A stretch of 33,848 bases of DNA from assembly GCA_945877755.1 (NCBI GenBank), contig CAMCSP010000005.1, forward strand, positions 1-33,848. The letters are read 5' to 3'. Made by a program: the position numbers and the translations under genes. The notes under the pieces are model-generated. The model saw only the letters and a list, made by a program, of their open reading frames with translations, was not told the origin of the DNA and made no database searches. Positions 25,698-33,848 of this stretch are shown piece by piece (position 1 is the first letter of the stretch; every line of letters begins with the position of its first letter). This DNA comes from Rickettsia typhi (lineage in GTDB: Bacteria > Pseudomonadota > Alphaproteobacteria > Rickettsiales > JABSSG01).

Positions 25698-26972
25698 ATG
25701 CGGAAAGTTATTTTTACTGGTAGCATCGCTAATAGCTTGGAATGGTATGATTTTGCATTATATGCAAATTTTGCTGGTTTAATCGGACAAAAGTTTTTTC
25801 CAACATTTGATTCGAATGTTGCGATGATAGCTGCATTTGGCGTGTTTGCTGTCGGTTTTTTAATGCGACCAATAGGTGCTGTAATATTCGGTACTATCGG
25901 TGATCGTTTCGGTCGTAAACTTGCGCTTAGTCTATCGATTTTATCAATGTCTATACCGACTGCATTGGTTGGGTTGCTACCTACCTATGAAATAATAGGC
26001 GTATGGGCACCAATTTTATTAACACTAATGCGGTTGTTACAGGGTTTATCTATGGGAGGTGCACTCATGGGTTCAGCATCATATATTATTGAGCATGCAC
26101 ACCCAAAAAATAGGGGTGTTGCGGGAAGTGCTTCTATGTTCAGCCTTTGTCTTGGTTTTACGTTTGGTTCAGTTGTTGCCTGGGCGCTCTCAACATATAT
26201 GACGCATGATAATTTTATGAGTTATGGTTGGAGATTACCATTCCTATTTGGTATAGTAATTATGGCAGTGAGTTATTATATCAAGCATCATTCTACAGAA
26301 AGTCCTGAATTTGAAGAAGAAAAAACTTCTGGATGCCTTATTAAGCATCCTTTTAAAGAATTAATGAAATCATATAAGCAGGTTATATTTACTTCTATTT
26401 CAATTAATTCCCTAGGTTCAGTTGGTTTTTATGCATTAGCAGTTTTTGTTAGTGAGTATTTGCAAAGTGAGCGTAAGTTTAGTTTTGCTGAAGCAAATTC
26501 TATGGGCTCATGGTCTATGATGGTTATCATGTTTACTGTGGTTTTTGCTGGAGCAATGTCTGATTATATTGGACGTAAAAGATGGTTTATTCTAACTGCA
26601 CTTGCTACCATAATTTTTATTTGGCCATTTTGTTCAATGCTAATTACTGGTGGGTACTTAGAAGTTTGTATCGCACAATTAATATTTGCCTTTATTATTG
26701 GGTGTTACCTTGGTCCTGAGCCAGCATTGCAAATGGAAATGTATCCAACTAATGTACGTAATACTGGAGTGGCATTTTCTTATAATTTAGGTTGTTCTAT
26801 TTTTGGGGGCACTACGCCGCTTGTCTGTAAATTGTTGTTTGATAGTTTCCAAAATATTTACGTGCTAGCTTACTATGTTTCTGGAATTGCTGTGCTGAGT
26901 ATTGTTGCTGTGTCTTTTTATAAGAATAGGTGGGTTGTTAGAAGTAATGCCAAGTTGCATTCTTTATCTTAG
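25698..26972 (+). CDS. MFS transporter, metabolite:H+ symporter (ProP-like) family
   Basis: The protein matches the MHS/ProP group, which imports compatible solutes and organic acids. Features are VIFTGSIANSLEWYDFALYANFAGLIGQKFFP at the start, RPIGAVIFGTIGDRFGRK as motif A, LLQGLSMGGALMGSASYIIEHAHPKNRG, and a second-half motif A in GAMSDYIGRKR. About 12 helices are present. The ORF track frame begins at 25560 inside the preceding gene. I start at the ATG 25698 (424 residues), which has AAGGGG upstream and aligns with the usual N-terminus; Met at 25650 is an alternative. Rickettsiales typically carry several ProP paralogues, thought to draw on host solutes. The cargo is unknown. Confidence 0.87.
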   Translation: MRKVIFTGSIANSLEWYDFALYANFAGLIGQKFFPTFDSNVAMIAAFGVFAVGFLMRPIGAVIFGTIGDRFGRKLALSLSILSMSIPTALVGLLPTYEIIGVWAPILLTLMRLLQGLSMGGALMGSASYIIEHAHPKNRGVAGSASMFSLCLGFTFGSVVAWALSTYMTHDNFMSYGWRLPFLFGIVIMAVSYYIKHHSTESPEFEEEKTSGCLIKHPFKELMKSYKQVIFTSISINSLGSVGFYALAVFVSEYLQSERKFSFAEANSMGSWSMMVIMFTVVFAGAMSDYIGRKRWFILTALATIIFIWPFCSMLITGGYLEVCIAQLIFAFIIGCYLGPEPALQMEMYPTNVRNTGVAFSYNLGCSIFGGTTPLVCKLLFDSFQNIYVLAYYVSGIAVLSIVAVSFYKNRWVVRSNAKLHSLS

Positions 26973-26983
26973 AAATTAAACGT

Positions 26984-27063
26984 ACAAAAGCAATTTTGCA
27001 TGGAATTAGCCTCTCACGTACTTCTAGTACGCTCCTGGGGCTCGCCATTTAAATTGCTTTTGT
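26984..27063. repeat. 80-bp palindromic element between convergent genes
   Basis: The arms ACAAAAGCAATTT (26984-26996) and AAATTGCTTTTGT (27051-27063) are perfect 13-bp inverted repeats. Inside lie further pairing arms (ATGG/CCAT, AGCCTC/GGGGCT) and a tip CGTAC-ttcta-GTACG. The whole folds into one long hairpin. It sits between the stops of the ProP-like gene and dxs, so it may act as a two-way terminator. Its GC-rich, structured centre also fits a mobile palindromic repeat. Confidence 0.8.
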
Positions 27064-27162
27064 CCATTTTAATTTGGGACTTGGTATTAGTTTATTGAAC
27101 TTCAGGATCCTCATGTCCGAATGTAATATTTGTACACTTATGGCCTTCAGATCTTCGTTCTT

Positions 27163-29100
27163 CTAGCATGCTTGTTCAGTAATTTTCTCTTTTGATAATG
27201 GTTTTGATTTCATCTCTAATATTTCTGAAATTGTGGAGAATATTTGCTTTGCATTTAATCCACATTCTTCATATTGCTCATCTTGAGTTGCTTGTTCTGT
27301 AAATAAATCAGGTATAAACAAATTACGTATTATAAGATGATTATTACCGAACATATCATTTTGCAATAAATAGTTATTTACATACGACCCAAAGCCGCCA
27401 ATGCTTCCTTCTTCTATTGTCACAAGTATTTGATGATTTTTGGCAAGGTTTCTGATTAATTTTTCATCAATAGGTTTGGCGAATCTAGCATCAGCAATAG
27501 TGCAGTTGATATTATGTTTCTTGAATAGTAACTCCGCAGCTTTTTGTACTTCTTGCAACCTTGTGCCTAATGAAATTATAGCTACAGCACTACCTTGTTG
27601 AATAATTCTTCCTATGCCAACAGCTATCATTTCTGGAATAAGGTTAGCATTAGTTCCGATGATTTCTCCACGAGGATAACGAAATGCTACTGGTACATCA
27701 TTTATTTGTGAAGCTGTTAGGATCATATTTGCTAGTTCTTGTTCATCACTTGCTGCCATAACTATAAAATTAGGCAAGGTCCCTAAATAGGTGATATCAA
27801 ATGAGCCTGCATGTGTTGATCCATCTGCTCCTACTAAACCAGCTCGGTCTATAGCAAATTTGACTGGCAATTTTTGTATAGCGACATCATGAACTATTTG
27901 ATCATATGCTCTTTGTAAAAATGTAGAATAAATTGCTACAAAAGGTTTATAACCTTCACAGGCAAGGCCAGCAGCAAATGTTACTGCATGTTGTTCAGCA
28001 ATACCAACGTCAAAAAATCTTTCCGGGTATTTTTGTTGAAAAGTATCTAAGCCAGTACCTGAGGTCATGGCTGCGGTAATTGCGACTATTTTTTCATCAC
28101 TCTCTGCTATTTCATTTAAGATTTTTGCAAAAATTTGGGTGTAAGTTGGTTTAGAAGCAGTATTTTTTTTTTGGATACGAGTTTCAAGGCAGAATTTGCC
28201 AACTGCATGAAATTTTTCTGCAGAAGCCTCTGGTGATTGGAATCCTCTTCCTTTTTCGGTTACTGCATGTATCAAAATAGGTTTTTTTATAGTGTTGGTG
28301 TCATCTCTTACATTTTCTAAAACTTTTACTAAGGTTTCTAAATCATGACCATCTAATGGCCCGATATAATAAAAACCTAGCTCTTCAAAAATGTTGCCAT
28401 TTTTAGTCACAGATTTAAGGTTTTTCTCAATTTTTTGTAAAGCTCTTATTATAAACTTGCTTCCTGGCAGATTTGTAACTGAGGTCTTGATAGTGTCGCG
28501 TATAGTTAAGTATGGCTTTGAAGAGATAAACCTTGATAAATAGCTGCTCATTGCACCTACGGCTGGCGATATTGACATATTGTTATCATTGAGGATTACG
28601 ATTAGCCTGTTACTCAATGAACCAGCATTATTTATTGCTTCATATGCCATGCCAGCGCTAATTGCACCATCGCCAATTACTGTGATCACTCTATTCGTGC
28701 TATTAGATAGCATTTTTGCTATCTCCATCCCTAGGCCTGCAGATATTGATGTAGAGCTATGACCAGTGCCAAAACAATCATACATATTTTCTGTACGTTT
28801 TGTAAACCCTGACAAACCATTTTTTTGTCTAAGTGTAGGCATTTTATCCCGACGTCCAGTTAGAATTTTATGTGGATAGCTTTGATGACCAACATCCCAA
28901 ATCAGTCTGTCTACCGGGGTATTGAATACGTAATGTAATGCTGTGGTTAGCTCAACAACTCCTAAACTTGCTCCTAAGTGACCACCAGTTTGTGACACAA
29001 TATTGATGATTTCACTGCGCAGCTCTTTACAAAGTTGTAAAAGTTGATCAGAATTGAAATACTTAATATCATTTGGGCTTTTTATTGTATCTAATAACAT
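27163..29100 (-). CDS. dxs: 1-deoxy-D-xylulose-5-phosphate synthase
   Basis: Dxs condenses pyruvate and glyceraldehyde-3-phosphate to DXP, the first step of the MEP isoprenoid pathway, using thiamine pyrophosphate. Seen are WDVGHQSYPHKILTGRR, GTGHSSTSISAGLGM and the TPP-binding motif GDGAISAGMAYEAINNAG...NDNNMSISP. The transketolase-type pyrimidine domain has FDVGIAEQHAVTFAAGLA and DRAGLVGADGSTHAG. A C-terminal domain (GSIGGFGSYV) ends it. The 645 residues are full length. The substrate-site histidines and the catalytic Glu of the EQHAVT motif are in place. As a TPP enzyme it is a direct user of the product of the salvage operon in this window. It is divergent from virB3. Confidence 0.96.
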   Translation of the reverse strand: MLLDTIKSPNDIKYFNSDQLLQLCKELRSEIINIVSQTGGHLGASLGVVELTTALHYVFNTPVDRLIWDVGHQSYPHKILTGRRDKMPTLRQKNGLSGFTKRTENMYDCFGTGHSSTSISAGLGMEIAKMLSNSTNRVITVIGDGAISAGMAYEAINNAGSLSNRLIVILNDNNMSISPAVGAMSSYLSRFISSKPYLTIRDTIKTSVTNLPGSKFIIRALQKIEKNLKSVTKNGNIFEELGFYYIGPLDGHDLETLVKVLENVRDDTNTIKKPILIHAVTEKGRGFQSPEASAEKFHAVGKFCLETRIQKKNTASKPTYTQIFAKILNEIAESDEKIVAITAAMTSGTGLDTFQQKYPERFFDVGIAEQHAVTFAAGLACEGYKPFVAIYSTFLQRAYDQIVHDVAIQKLPVKFAIDRAGLVGADGSTHAGSFDITYLGTLPNFIVMAASDEQELANMILTASQINDVPVAFRYPRGEIIGTNANLIPEMIAVGIGRIIQQGSAVAIISLGTRLQEVQKAAELLFKKHNINCTIADARFAKPIDEKLIRNLAKNHQILVTIEEGSIGGFGSYVNNYLLQNDMFGNNHLIIRNLFIPDLFTEQATQDEQYEECGLNAKQIFSTISEILEMKSKPLSKEKITEQAC

Positions 29101-29196
29101 GAGATATGCAAATGAGTTGTTGGTTAAGATGATGCATAGTAGTATTACTATAGATTGGCTTATTTGTAAATGATGAACTACTTTTAGAGGGTTAAT

Positions 29197-29496
29197 ATGG
29201 GTGAAAATAGCGGTAGCGTTGCAAACGATCCTTTGTTTGTGGGATTAACTCGCCCAACTATGTTTTTAGGTGTTAGTTTCTCTTTTGCTCTACTAAATGG
29301 TTTTATTAATATTATTGCTTATATTAATGCACCTAGCCTTAAAGTAATATTTATTGCAGTCTTAATTCATATGATTGGCTATATTATTTGTTTTAAGGAG
29401 CCTTTGTTTTTAGAGCTTTACTTAAAAAGGGGAGCTGTAGCCACCAGATGTAAGAATAAGAGGTTTCATGGGGCTAACTCTTACGACCTTTATTAA
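29197..29496 (+). CDS. virB3: Type IV secretion system protein VirB3
   Basis: VirB3 is a small inner-membrane subunit of the T4SS that works with VirB4. The 99 residues open with the family pattern DPLFVGLTRPTMFLGVSFSFALLNG. A second hydrophobic helix (VIFIAVLIHMIGYIICF) and a basic C-terminal tail follow. AGAGGG precedes the ATG. It lies 15 bp before virB4, the normal Rickettsiales order. A 16-bp imperfect palindrome (29136-29151) is in the gap shared with divergent dxs. Confidence 0.92.
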   Translation: MGENSGSVANDPLFVGLTRPTMFLGVSFSFALLNGFINIIAYINAPSLKVIFIAVLIHMIGYIICFKEPLFLELYLKRGAVATRCKNKRFHGANSYDLY

Positions 29497-29511
29497 ACTA
29501 ATACTTGGATT

Positions 29512-31941
29512 GTGATGAAATTATTTAAGAATCGTTCTGCTAGAGACAAGTATGCTAAAGACGAATATTCGGCTTCAAATTTCATACCTTATTCTTGTCA
29601 TTGGAATAGACGTACTATTCTCACAAAAAATGAGGAATTACTACAGGTTATCAAGGTAGGCGGTTTCTCTTTTGAAACTGCTGATGATGAAGATTTAGAT
29701 ATAAAGAAGAACCTTAGAAATAATTTACTTAAAGGATTATCAACTGGTGGTATTTCATTATTTTTTCATACAGTGCGTAGAAGGCAAAGTGTTGTTGATA
29801 CAGAAAATGGGGGTATAGATTCTCATGAAAGAGATAGCATTAGTTTTACAGAATTTGTAAATCAAGAATGGCAGAAGAAACAATTAAGTCAGGAGGCGTT
29901 TGTCAATGAGCTATTCATAACTGTTGTTCGTGGGCCTGATAAAGGAGGTGCAGCAATTTTTGAATATTTATTGAAAAAGTTCCAGCAAAAGACCGATAAA
30001 AGCAGTTGGGAAAGTCAGATGCGAGATATGCACGAGGAACTTGAGGAGACTACTGGTAGGATTATGGCTACTTTATCTGACTATAGTCCAAAATTATTGT
30101 CTGTTGTTGAAACAGAAAATGGTCCTTCATCTGAGATATTAGAATTTCTTGGCAAGATAGTTAATTGCGGTTATTCAAGCCCTTATATTCCTCCATTAAA
30201 TAATATTGATCAATATCTGCCTACACATCGAATATATTTTGGGTATAAGTCTATTGAGGTTACAGGTCCTATGGGGCAAAGATATGCTGGTATCATTGCA
30301 GTTAAGGAGTATGGCCCAACAACCTCTGCTGGTATGATGGATGGTTTTCTTAGGATGCCTTTTGAGTTTATTATAAGCCAGTCCTTTGTTTTTACAAATC
30401 GTCAGGTAGCAATTGGTAAAATGCAACTTCAACAGAACCGCATGATTCAAGCTGAGGATAAAGCAGTTTCTCAAATAGTAGAAATTTCCAATGCGCTTGA
30501 TATGGCTATGAGCGGTCAAATAGGCTTTGGAGAGCATACTCTCACAATGTTATGTTTAGAAGACAGTCCTAAAAAATTAGAATTTGCTTTGAACCAAGCC
30601 ATAGTTGAGCTTAGTAATTGCGGTCTGCAGCCAGTTAGAGAAAAAGTTAACCTAGAACCAGCTTTCTGGGGGCAACTACCCTGTAATGAAAGCTATATGG
30701 TTAGGAAGGCAGTTATAAATACGCTAAATTTAGCAAGCTTTGCGTCTTTGCATAACTATCCTGTCGGTAAGGCAAAAGGAAATCATTGGGGTGATGCAGT
30801 AACAGTATTTAATACCACTTCTGGCACTCCTTATTTCTTTAATTTTCATTTGAGGGATGTTGGTCACACTACTATTATTGGTCCAACTGGTGCTGGTAAA
30901 ACTGTATTGATGAATTTTTTATGTGCTCAGGCACAGAAATTTCAATGCAGGATGTTCTTCTTTGATAAAGATCGTGGAGCGGAGATATTCATTCGTGCTA
31001 TTAACGGAGTTTATAATGTCATAGACCCTGGTAAAGCTTGCGGGTTTAATCCATTAAAACTTCCTGAAAATAGTGAGAATAAAAGTTTCTTGCTTGATTG
31101 GCTAAAGCTTTTGGTGACAGTGAATGGGGAGGAAATAACTGCAGAAAACATTAAGCTTCTGAGTATAGCAATAGAAGGTAATTATAAATTAAATTACGAA
31201 GATAGAATCTTGCGCAACATTGTACCATTTCTTGGAATGAACAGTGAGGCTAGCTTAGCAAGTAGAATTGATATGTGGCACTCTAATGGCTCTCATGCCA
31301 AGGTATTTGATAATGAAGTTGATATAGTAGATTTCTCTAAATCTGATACATTTGGGTTTGAAATGGCAGAGTTGTTAAAAGATACCATGGCATTAGGACC
31401 GGTATTATTATATGTGTTTCACCGAATTAACATCTCCTTAGATGGATCACCGACTATGGTTGTGCTTGATGAGGCATGGGCTCTCATCGATAATGCTGTA
31501 TTTGCTCCTAGAATTAAAGATTGGCTAAAAGTTTTACGCAAACTGAATGCTTTCGTAATTTTTGCAACTCAAAGCGTTGAAGATGCGAGTAAAAGCGCTA
31601 TTAGTGATACTCTTATTCAGCAAACAGCAACTCAGATTTTCTTGCCTAATCTTAAGGCTACCGATGTATATAGAACTTCTTTTATGTTAACTAAACGAGA
31701 ATATATTCTTATAAAAAGCACTGATCCAGGAAGTAGGTTTTTTCTTGTAAAACAAGGTACGGATGCAGTTATTGCAAGGCTTGATCTTTATGGAATGGAA
31801 GATATTATTAATGTTTTATCAGGACGCAGTGAAACTGTATTATTATTATATGAAATAATGGACGAATATGGCCAAGACCCTAAAGATTGGTTGCCAATTT
31901 TTTATAAAAAATGCAGAGAGCTGAGCAATGTAAAGAAATGA
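29512..31941 (+). CDS. virB4: Type IV secretion system ATPase VirB4
   Basis: VirB4 is the large AAA+-like ATPase that powers T4SS assembly and substrate passage at the inner membrane. The 809-residue protein has the N-terminal VirB4 domain (NFIPYSCHWNRRTILTKNEELLQVIKVGG). Its ATPase core has Walker A GPTGAGKT at about 457-464, Walker B MVVLDEAW near 649-656, and ATQSVEDASKS downstream. Length is typical of rvhB4 proteins. Its TGA overlaps the ATG of the following virB6 by 4 bp. All catalytic motifs are intact. Confidence 0.96.
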   Translation: MMKLFKNRSARDKYAKDEYSASNFIPYSCHWNRRTILTKNEELLQVIKVGGFSFETADDEDLDIKKNLRNNLLKGLSTGGISLFFHTVRRRQSVVDTENGGIDSHERDSISFTEFVNQEWQKKQLSQEAFVNELFITVVRGPDKGGAAIFEYLLKKFQQKTDKSSWESQMRDMHEELEETTGRIMATLSDYSPKLLSVVETENGPSSEILEFLGKIVNCGYSSPYIPPLNNIDQYLPTHRIYFGYKSIEVTGPMGQRYAGIIAVKEYGPTTSAGMMDGFLRMPFEFIISQSFVFTNRQVAIGKMQLQQNRMIQAEDKAVSQIVEISNALDMAMSGQIGFGEHTLTMLCLEDSPKKLEFALNQAIVELSNCGLQPVREKVNLEPAFWGQLPCNESYMVRKAVINTLNLASFASLHNYPVGKAKGNHWGDAVTVFNTTSGTPYFFNFHLRDVGHTTIIGPTGAGKTVLMNFLCAQAQKFQCRMFFFDKDRGAEIFIRAINGVYNVIDPGKACGFNPLKLPENSENKSFLLDWLKLLVTVNGEEITAENIKLLSIAIEGNYKLNYEDRILRNIVPFLGMNSEASLASRIDMWHSNGSHAKVFDNEVDIVDFSKSDTFGFEMAELLKDTMALGPVLLYVFHRINISLDGSPTMVVLDEAWALIDNAVFAPRIKDWLKVLRKLNAFVIFATQSVEDASKSAISDTLIQQTATQIFLPNLKATDVYRTSFMLTKREYILIKSTDPGSRFFLVKQGTDAVIARLDLYGMEDIINVLSGRSETVLLLYEIMDEYGQDPKDWLPIFYKKCRELSNVKK

Positions 31942-33848
31942 ATAAAATTAAGAAAAACATTAGAATATTTTTATATTTAGTTTCAGCGATTGTTGTTGCT
32001 GCGTGTAATTGTAATGCAGAAGGCCTAGATAATAATCTGGCTCAAACTCCATTAGGAGCTAATTGTGTTGCTACTATTAACTTTATTGTTCCTTCTACAA
32101 CTAACGTTGACCCTATAACATCACATTTTGCTAATTTAATAAAGAGTGTTGAAATTGGTGCGCTTGGTAATATAAATCAAGAGGGGAGTTATATAATTTG
32201 TAATAGCACGAACGATGCATTGCAATCGTGCCTTTATGGAAGTAGTGCCGGAAACAATACGTTTACATTAACTTCAGATTATACTGCCGCTACCCCTAAC
32301 CCAAAAGTACCAGCGCTCGATAGTGCGGGAAAACCTATCATTGATGCTAATAACAATCCAGTATATTGTCCTTTAACAAGGTCTGATGTGGATACTGAAG
32401 ATATTATGGCTGTTTTTACTTATAATGGTACAGAATATCCTATTAAACCAAATATAAATGGCCCTGTGGTTGAGGTGATTCCTGGTAATTTTGGAATTGG
32501 AGGGTTTCGAGCAATTAAGGTTGGCACCCCTTTAACTGGAGTATCTGTTTGTTTGGCGATGCAGGGAACCCAGGGATATATATATATTGGGTGTAAAAGT
32601 CCTCCAATTCCTAACACTCCTTCGGGAAATACTGCTTGTACTGCTGGTGCTAGTAGCCACTCTAAAGCATTTTTCTCGGTAAGTGGCAGAGTAATAGAGT
32701 GTGTGCAGGACTTATTTGCAACAGTGTTTAGCACGAGTAGTATGTCTGGTTGTACTAACCCACCATGTACTACTATTTTTCAGAAATTTCAAACTGGCAT
32801 GCAGAATATTGTCCAAGCGGCGCTTGTTCTTTACGTAATAATTTTTGGTATTAATGTATCTCTTAGCACAGAGGTACCGAAGAAAAGTGAAATATTAATT
32901 GCTTTATTTAAGATTATTTTAGTGATGTATTTTTCTGTAGGGCTAACGGTTGATGGCACTAGTTCGAGTGGGATTGTAGATTATGTTTATCCACTTCTAA
33001 AAGCTGCAATGAATTCTTTTGCACAATATGTTCTTGCGGCGGTTCCAGGGTTTTGTGAATATGTTCCTGCTTCGTATCCAACAGAGAATGGTGTAAATTA
33101 TTCTTATCTGGCGTTGTGGGATGCTCTTGATTGTAGAGTTGGTTATTATCTTGGTTTTTATAGTATTTTTACTCCTAATCTTAATGGATTTTTTGGAATA
33201 TTATCACTTATATTTCCACTGCTTTTTGCTATGAAGTTTTTGTTTATAGCATTTATGTTGTGTCTTGGAGTATTCATCTTGTCCATAGTAGTGTATTTTG
33301 TACATGTGTATATTTTAGCATTACTTGGGGTAACTATGATGGCGTATTTAGCTCCGATCTTTGTACCATGTGTTTTATTTGAAAAAACAAAAGATCATTT
33401 TGACTCATGGAAGAGTCTATTGATATCCTATACTTTACAACCAACTATTTTGACAGCATTTTTAGCAGTTATGCTTGTTGTATTTGATCAAATAATTTTT
33501 GGTACATGCACATTTGAGCCACAGTCCCTTGGAAGTTATACTTATTGGGTTATTTCCTCTAGTTCTGATCCAGCATGCTCCAATTCTTTTGGTTATCAGC
33601 TTGGTAGGGCTGATCCTGATACTATAAATTTATTGTTTTTTAGCGTTTCTATTTTTGATCCTGATATCGCAGGTCCTTTATTTAGCGGATTAGTTAAGGC
33701 AATGATTTTTGCTTTTATATTTTACTTCTTTTCTGAGTCTTTAGGAGAGTTTGCTGGGGAACTTACTGGTGGTAATAATTTGAGTAATATTGCTATAAGT
33801 CCAAGCGAGATAATGAAGCAAGCTGCTGGAAAAATGTATAAAAAAGTA
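31938..33848 (+). CDS. virB6: VirB6/TrbL-like T4SS protein, 5' part (runs off window end)
   Basis: This gene is missing from the ORF track because it lacks a stop inside the window. From the ATG overlapping the virB4 stop, 637 codons stay open to the last base. It starts with a lipoprotein-type signal (LYLVSAIVVAAC, Cys23) and continues with a Cys/Asn/Pro-rich exported region to ~285. The VirB6 core follows, with helices near 288-310, 318-336, 420-480, 493-520 and 585-605. The conserved block LAPIFVPCVLFEKTKDHFDSWKSLLISYTLQP matches FKQTKHFFDEWLKYLISFFIQP in the orphan copy. A cytoplasmic tail probably continues past the window. In Rickettsiales several virB6 genes usually follow virB4, so more copies are expected downstream. 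Confidence 0.92.
   Translation, partial: MNKIKKNIRIFLYLVSAIVVAACNCNAEGLDNNLAQTPLGANCVATINFIVPSTTNVDPITSHFANLIKSVEIGALGNINQEGSYIICNSTNDALQSCLYGSSAGNNTFTLTSDYTAATPNPKVPALDSAGKPIIDANNNPVYCPLTRSDVDTEDIMAVFTYNGTEYPIKPNINGPVVEVIPGNFGIGGFRAIKVGTPLTGVSVCLAMQGTQGYIYIGCKSPPIPNTPSGNTACTAGASSHSKAFFSVSGRVIECVQDLFATVFSTSSMSGCTNPPCTTIFQKFQTGMQNIVQAALVLYVIIFGINVSLSTEVPKKSEILIALFKIILVMYFSVGLTVDGTSSSGIVDYVYPLLKAAMNSFAQYVLAAVPGFCEYVPASYPTENGVNYSYLALWDALDCRVGYYLGFYSIFTPNLNGFFGILSLIFPLLFAMKFLFIAFMLCLGVFILSIVVYFVHVYILALLGVTMMAYLAPIFVPCVLFEKTKDHFDSWKSLLISYTLQPTILTAFLAVMLVVFDQIIFGTCTFEPQSLGSYTYWVISSSSDPACSNSFGYQLGRADPDTINLLFFSVSIFDPDIAGPLFSGLVKAMIFAFIFYFFSESLGEFAGELTGGNNLSNIAISPSEIMKQAAGKMYKKV

Noticed and set aside
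29136-29151. ATAGTA/TACTAT inverted repeat between dxs and virB3 as an operator
   Set aside because: The arms are only 6 bp in AT-rich DNA, and such repeats are expected by chance; kept only as a note in the virB3 entry.
32420-32734. 104-aa ORF on the minus strand near the end of the window
   Set aside because: It is antisense to the exported region of the partial virB6, which has a signal, a start coupled to virB4 and a long open frame.

Overview
The window reads as chromosomal DNA from an AT-rich, host-associated alphaproteobacterium, most likely of the order Rickettsiales. Evidence: a virB3-virB4-virB6 type IV secretion (T4SS) segment in the order typical of Rickettsiales rvh clusters, a second very large VirB6-like protein, strong A/T codon bias, many uptake and efflux transporters, and alphaproteobacterial-style sdhCDAB, hisS, prfA, mnmA and def. 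The presence of dxs (MEP isoprenoid pathway) argues against Rickettsia itself, which lost that pathway, and fits Midichloriaceae- or Anaplasmataceae-like lineages better. This placement is inference from gene content, not from a phylogeny.

Layout. 1-204: edge of an IS1595-type insertion sequence. 205-1971: a GrpB-GNAT fusion protein and an alpha/beta hydrolase. 1995-2089: first copy of a dispersed 95-bp repeat. 2123-4506 (minus): a compact thiamine salvage operon with a consensus promoter, a TPP riboswitch, and overlapping genes for a SemiSWEET/PQ-loop membrane protein, thiamine pyrophosphokinase, a HAD phosphatase and TenA. 4604-8731: a Bcr/CflA-type efflux pump, a small membrane-anchored unknown, a DUF2000-peptide deformylase pair and a TPR protein, followed by tRNA-Gln(TTG). 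9009-13831 (plus): mnmA, an APC permease, hisS and prfA. 13929-18065: a 2OG-Fe(II) oxygenase and the sdhCDAB operon. 18283-19589: an AGCS-type symporter gene broken by a frameshift near its 3' end.

19718-25618 is the most accessory-looking part. It holds an orphan, lipobox-bearing VirB6-like protein, a stand-alone response regulator receiver, the second copy of the 95-bp repeat, and a 682-residue Cys/Pro-rich exported protein that I cannot assign. A ProP-like MFS transporter, an 80-bp palindrome and dxs (minus) follow. Divergent from dxs starts virB3-virB4-virB6, and the last gene runs off the window end.

How the parts work together. The thiamine operon looks like a salvage route: import of thiamine or a derivative by the PQ-loop protein, dephosphorylation of TMP by the HAD protein, pyrophosphorylation by TPK, and recovery of the pyrimidine moiety by TenA, all under TPP feedback. 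The VirB proteins form the inner-membrane channel and ATPase part of an effector/DNA secretion machine. The exported Cys-rich protein may belong to the envelope side of the same machine, but that rests only on neighbourhood and style. The best candidate for something undescribed is the TPP-riboswitch-controlled SemiSWEET. The Cys-rich exported protein beside the orphan VirB6 is second.
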